A DNA stretch of 50,961 bases from Parasulfuritortus sp036391875. GTDB taxonomy: Bacteria > Pseudomonadota > Gammaproteobacteria > Burkholderiales > Thiobacillaceae. A program made the position numbers and the translations under genes. Of this stretch, positions 15,255-22,749 are shown in pieces. Positions within the stretch are counted from its first letter, which is position 1; the number at the start of each line of letters is the position of its first letter. Under the pieces are notes generated by a model, which had not been told where the DNA came from, ran no database searches, and saw only the letters and a program-made list of their open reading frames with translations. The stretch is from contig DASVZA010000029.1 of the NCBI GenBank assembly GCA_036391875.1, forward strand, positions 1 to 50,961, in the 5' to 3' direction.

Positions 15255-16871
15255 TCATGGATTGTATCCCGGTATCCCGCTCAAATCCGGCTCGTCGATC
15301 TGTTCGGGATCGAGGTACCGACGGGCGTAGCGCAAATACACTTGGTCGCGCACGAAGACGTCGAACAGGTCCGGGTCGATGTGGTGGTCGAGCTTCATCC
15401 GGCCCAGGATGGCGAGCGCCTCGGACAGCTTCTTGCCTTCCTTGTAGGGCCGGTCGCGGGCGGTCAGCGCCTCGAACACGTCGGCGATGGCCATGATCCG
15501 CGCCGGGACGGACATCTGGTCGCCGGTCAGGCCGCGCGGATAGCCCTTGCCGTCCATCCGCTCGTGGTGGCCGCCGGCGTATTCGGTGACGTTGCGCAGA
15601 TCCTTGGGCCAGGGCAGCGCCTCCAGCATGCGGATGGTGGAGTTGATGTGACGGTTGATGATCTGCCGCTCCTCCTCCGACAGCGTGCCCTTCGGAATGC
15701 ACAGCTTGGCCGTTTCCTCGGCGTCGAGCAGCGGCAGTTCGGCGCCGTCCGGTCCCCGCCAGCGCCGCTTGGCGGCGATGGCCTCGACCCGGGCCACAGC
15801 CTCCGCGGTCATGAATTCGCCGCCGATGTTGGCCTGGCGCAGGAAATCGCGCTCGGCGCCCAGTTCGGCGCATTGCGCTTCGTGGGCGGCATCGATCGCC
15901 GCGCGCCAATCCGGATCGACCCGGTCGAGCCGTTCCTCGAGCAGACGGTTGCGGGCGTCGCGCTTCAGCACCTCGAACCGGGTGTCGAGCAGGTGCACGC
16001 GGTCGAAGATGGTCTCCAGCTTGGTGGCCTTGTCGACCACGTGGACCGGCGTGGTGATCTTGCCGCAGTCGTGCATCAAGGCGGCGATCTCCAGCTCGCG
16101 GCGCATGGCCGGAGTCAGGACGAAGTCCTTGAGCGGCCCGCTGTTGGCCCGGCTGGTCGCCTCGGCCAGCAGCATGGTCAGGATCGGCACCCGCTGGCAA
16201 TGGCCGTGGGTGTAGGGCGATTTCTCGTCCAGGGCGTCGTTGATCACCTTGATGAAGGCGACGAACAGAGCCTCCAGGCGCTCGATCAGCTGCCGGTTGT
16301 TGAGCACCACGGCGGCCTGCGAGGCGAGCGACTCGGCCAGGTAGCGGCTGTTCGCGTCGAACGAGACGATGCCGCCGGTCGCCGGATCGAGCGCGTTGAT
16401 CAACTGCAGCACGCCGATGACCTCGTTCTCGTGGTCGATCAGCGGCACGGTCAGGAACGATTTCGAGCGGTAGCCGTTGGCCTGGTCGAAGGCGCGGGCG
16501 CCGGAAAAATCGAATTCCCGGTCGGCATAGGCGTCGTCCAGGTTGATGGTGCGGCGCTGGTTGGCCGCGGCGGCGGACACGGCGTTGAGGTTGGCGGTGC
16601 CGTCCTCGTGCCGCAGCGGGACGGGCTGCAGCTCCAGCTTGCCGCCGTCGACGCCGCCCAGCCGGATCGAGAGCGACAGGTTGCGGATGATCTCGAAGCC
16701 CAGGTGGCCGTCGCGGGCCAGATAGAGGGTGCAGCCGTCGGCATGGGTCATCTCCAGCGCGGCGTCGACGATGCGGGTCAGGACGATGTGGCTGTCCCGC
16801 TCGGCGGACAGCGACACGCCGATGGCGAGCAGGCGCTCCAGACGTTCCAGCAGCAACTCGTTCCTGTCCAT
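15255..16871 (-). CDS. GAF and HD-GYP domain cyclic-nucleotide phosphodiesterase
   Basis: A 538-residue cytoplasmic protein. A GAF domain spans about 20-195 (DGCTLYLARDGHLGFEI, SFLTVPLIDHENEVIGVLQLIN). A C-terminal HD-GYP domain follows, with the helix-start His in SPYTHGHCQRV, the HD pair in ALMHDCGKITTP near 266, and HHERMDGKGYPRGL near 438, which contains the diagnostic GYP. About 100 extra residues separate the HD pair from the next ligand block (INRHINSTIRML), a large insert. HD-GYP proteins usually hydrolyse cyclic di-GMP, and some act on 3'3'-cGAMP. It is the first gene of the operon with the adenylate cyclase and MBL phosphodiesterase. The GAF domain may bind a cyclic nucleotide and link the two signals (inference). 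Confidence 0.93.
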   Translation of the reverse strand: MDRNELLLERLERLLAIGVSLSAERDSHIVLTRIVDAALEMTHADGCTLYLARDGHLGFEIIRNLSLSIRLGGVDGGKLELQPVPLRHEDGTANLNAVSAAAANQRRTINLDDAYADREFDFSGARAFDQANGYRSKSFLTVPLIDHENEVIGVLQLINALDPATGGIVSFDANSRYLAESLASQAAVVLNNRQLIERLEALFVAFIKVINDALDEKSPYTHGHCQRVPILTMLLAEATSRANSGPLKDFVLTPAMRRELEIAALMHDCGKITTPVHVVDKATKLETIFDRVHLLDTRFEVLKRDARNRLLEERLDRVDPDWRAAIDAAHEAQCAELGAERDFLRQANIGGEFMTAEAVARVEAIAAKRRWRGPDGAELPLLDAEETAKLCIPKGTLSEEERQIINRHINSTIRMLEALPWPKDLRNVTEYAGGHHERMDGKGYPRGLTGDQMSVPARIMAIADVFEALTARDRPYKEGKKLSEALAILGRMKLDHHIDPDLFDVFVRDQVYLRYARRYLDPEQIDEPDLSGIPGYNP

Positions 16872-16953
16872 GATCTTCCCGATCGCGTGAAAGGCTGGCG
16901 AATTGTCATGATATGCAAATCCACAGCCGGCTGCATGACGCTATCATTCGCGC

Positions 16954-17754
16954 ATGGCGACCGACCGCATGACTAGACTGCTGACCCGCACCGGGACCGA
17001 CCTGCTCAACTGGCTGAGCAGCTGGCGGGCGGTGTTCCATTTCGCCGGCGTGGCCATTGTCGAGGCCCTGACGCCGGCCACCTACAACAGCGCCACCCGC
17101 TCGGTGGTGTTCAAGCAGATCTATTTCACCGCCTGGCAGATCCTGCCCCGCTTCACCCTGTTCTCGGCGCTGTTCTCCTACGTCCTGATCCGGATCGTGG
17201 TCGAGACCGCGGGCCAGTTCGGCCTGGCCAACTACGCCCTAGAGGCGGTCATCCGGCTGCTGGTGCTGGAGGTGCTGCCGCTGATGACCGCGCTGTTCGT
17301 CGCCCTGCGCTCGGGTGCCGCCACCGGCACCGAGGTCGTGCTGATGAACATCCACAACGAGATCCGGGCCATGGAGGAAGCCGGCGTCGACCCGCTCCGC
17401 TTCGAGCTGATCCCGCGCGTGATCGGCGGCAGCATCTCGGTCCTGGCGCTGACCGCCGTGACCAGCTTCCTCGCCCTGCTGTTCGCCTACTTCGAGGTCT
17501 ACGGCCTGCAGTACTGGAACCTGCCCGACTTCGCCCGGGTCATGGCCCGCATCTTCGACCCGGCGACCATCGCCATCCTCTGGGGCAAGGTGCTGGCCTT
17601 CGGCCTGGCGGTGACGGTGATCCCGATCACCGAGGCCCAGGCCGCTCCGCAGAAGCTGTTCTTCGCGCCCATCGCCGTGCTGCGCGGCATGGTCCGGCTG
17701 TTCTTCGTCCTGATGCTGATCGAGGTGCTGTCATTAGCCCTAAAGTACATCTGA
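16954..17754 (+). CDS. MlaE-family ABC lipid transporter permease
   Basis: Permease of an MCE-type (Mla-like) lipid transport system in the inner membrane. The 266-residue protein has the MlaE pattern: an N-terminal amphipathic stretch, FKQIYFTAWQILPRFTLFSALFSY, then GAATGTEVVLMNIHNEIRAMEEAGVDPLRFELIPRVIGG, where the E-I-R-A-M-E-x-x-G-x-D-P motif is the ATPase-coupling helix. Five or six TM helices follow. It opens an operon with a degenerate ABC subunit, an MCE protein and a lipoprotein. MlaE family members normally pair with an active ATPase, and none is seen here. It is divergent from the HD-GYP gene. Confidence 0.92.
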   Translation: MATDRMTRLLTRTGTDLLNWLSSWRAVFHFAGVAIVEALTPATYNSATRSVVFKQIYFTAWQILPRFTLFSALFSYVLIRIVVETAGQFGLANYALEAVIRLLVLEVLPLMTALFVALRSGAATGTEVVLMNIHNEIRAMEEAGVDPLRFELIPRVIGGSISVLALTAVTSFLALLFAYFEVYGLQYWNLPDFARVMARIFDPATIAILWGKVLAFGLAVTVIPITEAQAAPQKLFFAPIAVLRGMVRLFFVLMLIEVLSLALKYI

Positions 17755-17759
17755 AATGG

Positions 17760-18191
17760 GTGGCCGGCGATGCCGCCCGCAAGACGCTGCTGGCCGGCCA
17801 GGCCGGCACCGCGCAGGTCTCCGACAGCCTGCCGCTGCGGGCCAACCTGTCGGTGCTGGAGAACATCGCCATCGTCCTGCAGTACCGGCAGAACCTGGAT
17901 TACGACAGCGCCGCCGACCGGGCCTGGACCCTGCTCGGCCGGTTCGGCCAGACCGACTGCGCCTTCAAGCGCGACCCCGACCTGACCAGCAATGAGCGCT
18001 TCATCGCCAAGCTGGCGCGCGCCCTGATCCTGCCGCAACCTATAATCATCATCGAGCGCCCCGGCCTGTTGCTGCCGGATACCTACTACCCGTCCTTCCT
18101 CGACGCCTGCCTGGCGGCCGTGGAAGACCTGTACGAACTATGCTGGATCGTCGACTACCCATGGAACGAGCCCCTGTACGCGCCCCGCTGA
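17760..18191 (+). CDS. Short ABC-ATPase-like subunit lacking Walker A (pseudo-ATPase)
   Basis: A protein of 143 residues, in the position where the MlaF ATPase gene normally stands. The sequence can be laid along an ABC ATPase from the Q-loop onward: SLPLRANLSVLENIAIVL resembles the usual LPLxxNLTVLENV. The signature region reads LTSNERFIAKLARALILPQ (75-93) instead of LSGGQRQRVALARAL. The Walker B-like strand reads IIIIERP (95-101), with Glu where the metal Asp-Glu pair would be. There is no GxxGxGKS anywhere, and length is about half the normal. The start is uncertain: GTG 17760 is the first standard codon, but an in-frame ATT at 17733 has GAGGTG at good spacing and would add SPKVHLKW, inside the mlaE-like 3' end. 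The frame is intact, so it looks conserved rather than decayed. Confidence 0.7.
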   Translation: MAGDAARKTLLAGQAGTAQVSDSLPLRANLSVLENIAIVLQYRQNLDYDSAADRAWTLLGRFGQTDCAFKRDPDLTSNERFIAKLARALILPQPIIIIERPGLLLPDTYYPSFLDACLAAVEDLYELCWIVDYPWNEPLYAPR

Positions 18192-19117
18192 TCAAGAACC
18201 TGGAATTCAAGGTCGGCCTGCTGCTGAGCCTGACGCTGCTGCTCGCCGTCGCCTTCATCGGCTACACCCTCTACGCCCGCGGCGTATTCGAGCGGACCCA
18301 GAACCTGGTCCTGCTGGCCGACAACGCCGAGGGCGTCAGCATCGGCATGCCGATCAGCTTCTCCGGCTTTCCCATCGGCCAGGTCGAGCGCATGTCGCTG
18401 ACCGAGGCGGGCAAGGTCCGCATCGAGATGGCGATCCCGGTCAAGGACGCCAAATGGCTGCGCACCACGAGCGTGTTCACCCTGGAGAAGTCGCTGGTCG
18501 GCGCGGCCAAGATCCGCGCCATCACCACCAACCTGAAGGACCCGCTGCTGCCCGACAACGCCGAGCGGCCGCTTTATACCGGCGACGCGGCCCAGGAGAT
18601 CCCGGAACTGATCGTCAAGGTCCGCAACATCCTGACCAACGTCGAGACCCTGACCGACGACCAGTCCAAGCTGGCGCAGAGCATGGCCAACCTGCAGGTC
18701 GTCACCGGGCGCATGGCCGGCCAGTACGGCGTGATGGGCGGCATCCTCGGCGCGCCGGAGAACTCGCGCAAGGTGGTCGACGCCATCGACAAGGCCAATA
18801 CCCTGCTCGCCTCGCTGAACGACGCCTCGGCCAAGGTCGACACGATCCTGGCCAAGACCGACCAGCGGGTCTACGGCCGCGACGGCGTCATGGACCAGAC
18901 CCAGAAGGCCATGGTCCAGATCAACGCCATCCTGACCGACACCCGGGAGAGCCTGAAGAAGGCCGACGCCATCCTCAAGAACACCCAGGACGCCACCGAC
19001 GGCCTCGGCACGCTGCGCTCCCAGGTCGACGACAGCCTGACCAAGGTCAACCAGATGATCAACGAGCTGAACAGCAAGTGGCCCTTCTCCCACAAGACCG
19101 AGGTGAAGCTGCCATGA
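18161..19117 (+). CDS. MCE (MlaD-like) substrate-binding protein
   Basis: Inner-membrane-anchored, periplasmic lipid-binding component of the MCE transporter. From the ATG at 18161 it has 318 residues: a TM helix (about 15-37, KVGLLLSLTLLLAVAFIGYTLYA), a single MCE domain (about 40-115, with GVSIGMPISFSGFPIGQVERMSL), then about 190 residues of predicted helix (TKVNQMINEL, TDDQSKLAQSM), as in YebT/PqiB-type tails that form hexameric tubes. It overlaps the 3' end of the preceding ABC-like gene by 31 bases, or 52 if the ATG at 18140 is used. Its TGA overlaps the ATG of the next gene as ATGA. Confidence 0.92.
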   Translation: MERAPVRAPLIKNLEFKVGLLLSLTLLLAVAFIGYTLYARGVFERTQNLVLLADNAEGVSIGMPISFSGFPIGQVERMSLTEAGKVRIEMAIPVKDAKWLRTTSVFTLEKSLVGAAKIRAITTNLKDPLLPDNAERPLYTGDAAQEIPELIVKVRNILTNVETLTDDQSKLAQSMANLQVVTGRMAGQYGVMGGILGAPENSRKVVDAIDKANTLLASLNDASAKVDTILAKTDQRVYGRDGVMDQTQKAMVQINAILTDTRESLKKADAILKNTQDATDGLGTLRSQVDDSLTKVNQMINELNSKWPFSHKTEVKLP

Positions 19118-19767
19118 GGATCAGGCACCTGCCGGCGCTGTTCGCCGTCGCCCTGCTCGCCGCCTGCGGCAGCACCCCGCCCTCGCCCGACTGGAAGATC
19201 AACACCCAGGCGGCGCTGGAAGGCTTCGAGAAGGCCTACCTGGACGGCAACGTCGTCTCGGCCGAGCGCAACTTCGCCCGCGCCCGGGCCGAAGCGGCCC
19301 GCACCGGCCTGCCGGAATGGGTCGCCCGGGTCGAACTGGCCCGCTGCGCCACCCGCGCCGCCGCGCTCGACTTCGACGCCTGCCCGGCCTACGCCGCCCT
19401 GCGCGACGGCGCCACGGCCGAGGAAGAGAATTACGCCGCCTTCATCGCCGGCGACTGGCAGCGGGTCGACGCCAAGTTGCTGCCCAAGCAGTACGCCGCC
19501 GTGCTGAAAGGCGGCGCGGCCGAACTGGCCGGCATCAAGGATCCGCTCTCCCGGCTGATCGCCGCCGGCGTGCTGTTCCGCCGGGGCGCCATCACCCCGC
19601 AGGGCATCGCCACCGCAGTCGATACCGCCTCCGGGCAGGGCTGGCGCCGGCCGCTATTGGCTTGGCTGGGTGTCGAGTTGAAGCGGGCCGAGGCGGCCGG
19701 CGACGCCGCCGCCGTCGCCCAACTGCGCCGCCGCATCGCCCTGGTCGAGTCCTCGCTCGGCCGCTGA
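19114..19767 (+). CDS. Outer-membrane lipoprotein of the MCE operon
   Basis: A 217-residue lipoprotein: the signal peptide ends ALFAVALLAAC, with the lipidated Cys at about 19. The mature part is all-helical and Ala-rich, with TPR-like spacing (LEGFEKAYLDGNVVSAERNFARARAEA, LPEWVARVELARCATRAAA). No catalytic motif is seen. Position suggests it is the outer-membrane or periplasmic partner of the MCE system, like the lipoprotein (PqiC-type) that ends many MCE operons, though sequence similarity to PqiC is not evident. ATGA overlap with the MCE gene supports translational coupling. It ends the operon; a GC-rich hairpin follows at 19791. Confidence 0.8.
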   Translation: MRIRHLPALFAVALLAACGSTPPSPDWKINTQAALEGFEKAYLDGNVVSAERNFARARAEAARTGLPEWVARVELARCATRAAALDFDACPAYAALRDGATAEEENYAAFIAGDWQRVDAKLLPKQYAAVLKGGAAELAGIKDPLSRLIAAGVLFRRGAITPQGIATAVDTASGQGWRRPLLAWLGVELKRAEAAGDAAAVAQLRRRIALVESSLGR

Positions 19768-19790
19768 ATCCTCGCCTTCCAGTCAGCGCA

Positions 19791-19815
19791 TTTCCGGGCC
19801 GAAGAGGCCCGGAAA
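19791..19815. terminator. Hairpin after the MCE operon
   Basis: TTTCCGGGCC, a GAAGA loop, then GGCCCGGAAA form a perfect ten-base stem 24 bases after the lipoprotein stop. The T-run is weak, so it may be a poorly canonical terminator or an mRNA-stabilising hairpin. Confidence 0.5.
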
Positions 19816-19832
19816 CGGCATTCGCGCCAGCC

Positions 19833-19847
19833 ATCAATAATATTGAT
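19833..19847. promoter_or_regulatory. AT-rich palindrome upstream of SCP2-like gene
   Basis: ATCAATAATATTGAT is a perfect 15-base dyad in an AT-rich stretch that stands out from the surrounding GC. A TTGACA hexamer lies at 19868-19873, about 20 bases downstream, with only a weak -10 (TAACCT, 19892). It is a candidate operator for the next gene, inferred from symmetry and position. Confidence 0.35.
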
Positions 19848-19943
19848 TAATGCGTTAAATGCTTGCTTTGACAGTCAAGATGCAACCGGACTAACCTTGC
19901 CGGCGGCAAATTGCCTGCATTGTTAACTGGAGGAGACCATTAA

Positions 19944-20456
19944 ATGCATAAACCAGTCATCGCCCTGGCGGCCCTTGCCGTCGCCGCTTCCGCACAAGCC
20001 ACGCCGCTGATGTCCCCCGAGTGGGCGGCCGAAGCCTGCCAGCTCTGGAACAAGACCCCGAGCCTGACCAACGGCCTGGTCGGCAAGGCCTGGTTGGCCA
20101 ACGACGCCGGCCGCGGCTACAAGATCGTGCAGATGTATCGCACCGACTGCGGCCCGGCCACCAAGACGGAACTGAAGATCGAGCCCAAGGACGGCAAGGC
20201 CATGTGCGTCTACGGCGGCAAGCCCATGACGCCCAAGTTCACCGACACCAAGGATTACGTCATGTACGCCTCGACCGAGTCCTGGAACGACATGGGCGCC
20301 GGCAAGTACGGTCCCAAGGCCGGCATGTTCTTCCACGGCTTCCGCTTCGACGGCCCCTATGCCGAGGCCATGGGCGTGATGGGCGCGTTCGAGGCCTTCG
20401 TGCTGTTCCCCGGCAAGATTCCCGGCGACAACACCTGTCCGGCGGCCACCAAGTAA
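19944..20456 (+). CDS. Secreted SCP2-like (sterol/lipid carrier) protein
   Basis: A 170-residue exported protein with a signal peptide ending AASAQA (about 19). The mature region resembles an SCP2 lipid-carrier fold: MSPEWAAEACQLWNKTP at the N-terminus, KTELKIEPKDGKAMCVYGGK, then DYVMYASTESWNDMGAGKYG and a C-terminal GAFEAFVLFPGKIPG helix. Several cysteines (near 33, 70, 92 and 165) may form disulfides. SCP2 proteins bind lipids or other hydrophobic ligands. GGAGGAG precedes the ATG. It has its own promoter-like AT-rich leader, and a strong terminator follows. The location after an MCE lipid operon suggests a periplasmic lipid role, which is inference. Confidence 0.72.
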   Translation: MHKPVIALAALAVAASAQATPLMSPEWAAEACQLWNKTPSLTNGLVGKAWLANDAGRGYKIVQMYRTDCGPATKTELKIEPKDGKAMCVYGGKPMTPKFTDTKDYVMYASTESWNDMGAGKYGPKAGMFFHGFRFDGPYAEAMGVMGAFEAFVLFPGKIPGDNTCPAATK

Positions 20457-20472
20457 ATTGCCGGCTTGAATT

Positions 20473-20502
20473 GGAAAAGGCCCGCTTCGGCGGGCCTTTT
20501 CC
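20473..20502 (+). terminator. Rho-independent terminator of the SCP2-like gene
   Basis: GGAAAAGGCCCGC, a TTCG loop and GCGGGCCTTTTCC form a 13-base stem whose 3' arm includes four T's. The A/T symmetry makes it usable from both sides, so it may also stop the leftward soe transcript. Confidence 0.85.
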
Positions 20503-20521
20503 ATTTGCCGGATTGGGTGGC

Positions 20522-21010
20522 TCAGTGCAGTTGCGGCGTGCCCTGTTCGGCCGGGAAACCGCTGTCGACCTCTTCCGGCGTGGCATCGCGCACCGACAGG
20601 ATCTCGGCCACGCACTTGGCCTGCCGGCCGGCCAGGACGTGGTTGCCGTCCAGGGTGATCTTGCCGTCGGCGATCGAGGTCACCCGGAAGGTGAGCACGT
20701 CGCCGCTGTCGTTCTGCAGTTCGGCCTCGGCGCCGATGTAGCGGATCTGGGGCGGCACGTTGTCGATGTCCTCCTCGACGACCAGGTCGGGGTCGCGGTC
20801 GCCGAAGGTGCCCGGGCTGAGGAAGGCCTCGACCTTGTCGCCGACCCGGTGGCCGTCCAGGCTCTGTTCGATCTCCTCGAACAGGCCGCTGTGGGCGCCG
20901 TGGACATAGCCGATCGGCATGTCCTGCTGGCCGCGGACCAAGCCGCCGTCGTCGAGAATGGTGTAGCGGATGTACACCACCTTGTTCTTGGCCACGATGT
21001 CTTCGTTCAT
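20522..21010 (-). CDS. FKBP/SlyD-like peptidyl-prolyl isomerase
   Basis: A 162-residue protein of the SlyD type: VVYIRYTILDDGGLVRGQQDMPIGYVHG opens the FKBP domain, LFEEIEQSLDGHRVGDKVEAFLSPGTFGDRDPDLV is the flap-flanking part, and the inserted IF domain follows (IRYIGAEAELQND, VTSIADGKITLDGNHVLAGRQAKC). SlyD has a His-rich metal tail; here the C-terminus is short (FPAEQGTPQLH), so nickel delivery is unlikely. ATG 21010 is chosen because GGAGA lies just before it. It is the last gene of the soeABC unit, 26 bases after soeC, and may help maturation or folding of the complex (inference). Confidence 0.88.
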   Translation of the reverse strand: MNEDIVAKNKVVYIRYTILDDGGLVRGQQDMPIGYVHGAHSGLFEEIEQSLDGHRVGDKVEAFLSPGTFGDRDPDLVVEEDIDNVPPQIRYIGAEAELQNDSGDVLTFRVTSIADGKITLDGNHVLAGRQAKCVAEILSVRDATPEEVDSGFPAEQGTPQLH

Positions 21011-21036
21011 GGCGTTCTCCATATCAATAAAGGCTG

Positions 21037-22008
21037 TCAGCCCACGAACTGATAATACAGGTTCTGCGGATGGTTGGCCTGGGCGAAGAAGAACCAGCGC
21101 TCGAACAGAAGGCCGACGTACTGGACCGCGAAGGCAGCGACGTAGATCATCGGCGCGCCCTGGGTCAGGCCCAGCCAGAGCAGGGCCAGCGGCACCGGGA
21201 AGACCAGCACCAGGAATATCCACTTGACCGACTTCAGGAACAGCAGGCTCTTGCCGTGGAAGTATTCGCGGGTGTTGTAGGAACCGCCCATGAAGCCCAT
21301 GGAGCGCTGCTGCACCTTGCTGTGACGCACGCCGATGGCGGTCTGCACGGTGGCCACCCGCTTGATCCGGGCATTGCGGAACAGCGAAGCGACCCGGCTG
21401 AAGAAGGCGGCGATGGTCAGGGTGATGGCCCAGCCGGCGTAGAACTGCACCACGTCCGGCGCCATGAAGGCGGCATAGGCGGCGGCGAAGGTGAAACCGG
21501 AGGCCGAGCCGAGCAGGAAGTAGTTGACCACGGTCAGCGGGGTCGCCCATTCCTGCAGGAACTTGATGGCGCCGTAGATCATGCTGGTGCACAGGAACAG
21601 GGCCAGCGTCGCGGCGGCGGCCAGGGTGCCGACGGTCAGCGCCACCTGGCCGCGCATGCCCCAGCCGTACAGGTCGGCGTCGAGGCCGAACCAGTTGACC
21701 AGGGTGTAGAGAAACACCAGGCCCATCGCCGTCGGCAGGGCGATGACTTCACGCGACAGCCAGGAGGTGCGCCACTGGCTGGCGGCGCGCCACGCCCGCT
21801 CGGGGTGGCCGAGGTGGAAGAACGAAGCCAGCAGGCCGCCCACCAGGAAGGTCAGCGCGATCAGGCCGCCCAAGGCGTAATAGGCATCGGACTGGGTCGG
21901 CAGTACGTTGACGATGGTGTAGGTCTGACTGGAGAACAGGGCCAGGAACAGGCCCTGGCCGACGCCGATCAGGGTGGTCAGGAAGATCACGGAAAATGCG
22001 GGATTCAT
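21037..22008 (-). CDS. soeC: SoeC-type membrane anchor subunit (DmsC/NrfD-like)
   Basis: Hydrophobic 323-residue subunit that anchors the molybdoenzyme to the inner membrane and passes electrons to quinone. About eight TM helices are visible (FSVIFLTTLIGVGQGLFLALFS, YALGGLIALTFLVGGLLASFFHLG, and so on). FHLGHPERAWRAASQWRTSWLSREV is a recognisable DmsC/SoeC motif. It lies 15 bases after soeB on the same strand. Together with SoeA and SoeB it forms a sulfite:quinone oxidoreductase by synteny and size; DmsC-type anchors serve related reductases as well. Confidence 0.88.
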   Translation of the reverse strand: MNPAFSVIFLTTLIGVGQGLFLALFSSQTYTIVNVLPTQSDAYYALGGLIALTFLVGGLLASFFHLGHPERAWRAASQWRTSWLSREVIALPTAMGLVFLYTLVNWFGLDADLYGWGMRGQVALTVGTLAAAATLALFLCTSMIYGAIKFLQEWATPLTVVNYFLLGSASGFTFAAAYAAFMAPDVVQFYAGWAITLTIAAFFSRVASLFRNARIKRVATVQTAIGVRHSKVQQRSMGFMGGSYNTREYFHGKSLLFLKSVKWIFLVLVFPVPLALLWLGLTQGAPMIYVAAFAVQYVGLLFERWFFFAQANHPQNLYYQFVG

Positions 22009-22023
22009 TGTTGTCTACTCCGG

Positions 22024-22749
22024 TTACATCAGCCAGTCGTCCAGGGTGACGTCCTTGCCCGTTTCGTGGCGGATGTCCTCTTTCCTGAGTGGGTTGTCGG
22101 CGCGGACCAGTTCGTCCTCGTGGATGTGCATCTTGGTCTTGCGGCGCGGCAGGTAGTGGTTGGCCGGCTTGGTGCCCCACTCGGGCATGAGCTGGTAGCC
22201 GCCGCCTTCGCGGATCGCGATCGACACCTCGGACTCGGGATCGTGCACGTCGCCGAACAGGCGGGCGCTGGTCGGGCACGAGATCACGCAGGCCGGCTTG
22301 CGCCGGTCTTCCGGAATCGTCAGGTCGTAGATGCGGTCGACGCAGAGGGTGCACTTCTTCATCACCTTCTGGTTCTCGTCGAGCTCACGCGCACCGTAGG
22401 GGCAGGCCCAGGAGCAGTACTTGCAGCCGATGCACTTGTCGTAGTCGACCAGGACGATGCCGTCCTCGGCCCGCTTGTACGAGGCTCCGGTCGGACAGAC
22501 CGGGACGCAGGGTGCGTCTTCGCAGTGCAGGCAGGACTTCGGGAAGTGAACGGTCTCGGTGCAGGGGAACTCGCCCACTTCGTAGGTCTGGACCCGGTTG
22601 AAGAAGGTCCCGGTCGGATCCTTGCCGTAGGGGTTGTCGTCGAACAGCGGACCGGCCTTGCCGGAGGTGTTCCACTGCTTGCAGCTGGTCACGCAGGCAT
22701 GGCAGCCGACGCAGACGTTGAGATCGATGACTAGAGCGAGTTGGGTCAT
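22024..22749 (-). CDS. soeB: SoeB-type 4Fe-4S ferredoxin subunit
   Basis: A 241-residue iron-sulfur subunit with four 4Fe-4S motifs: CVGCHACVTSCKQWN near 13-26, CLHCEDAPCVPVCPTGA, CIGCKYCSWACPYGA, and CTLCVDRI...CVISCPTSA. It shuttles electrons between the Mo-bisMGD subunit and the membrane anchor. The ATG overlaps the TGA of soeA as ATGA (22746-22749). No Tat or Sec signal is present, which fits a cytoplasm-facing complex. It is closely related to DmsB/PsrB/SoeB proteins. Confidence 0.92.
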   Translation of the reverse strand: MTQLALVIDLNVCVGCHACVTSCKQWNTSGKAGPLFDDNPYGKDPTGTFFNRVQTYEVGEFPCTETVHFPKSCLHCEDAPCVPVCPTGASYKRAEDGIVLVDYDKCIGCKYCSWACPYGARELDENQKVMKKCTLCVDRIYDLTIPEDRRKPACVISCPTSARLFGDVHDPESEVSIAIREGGGYQLMPEWGTKPANHYLPRRKTKMHIHEDELVRADNPLRKEDIRHETGKDVTLDDWLM

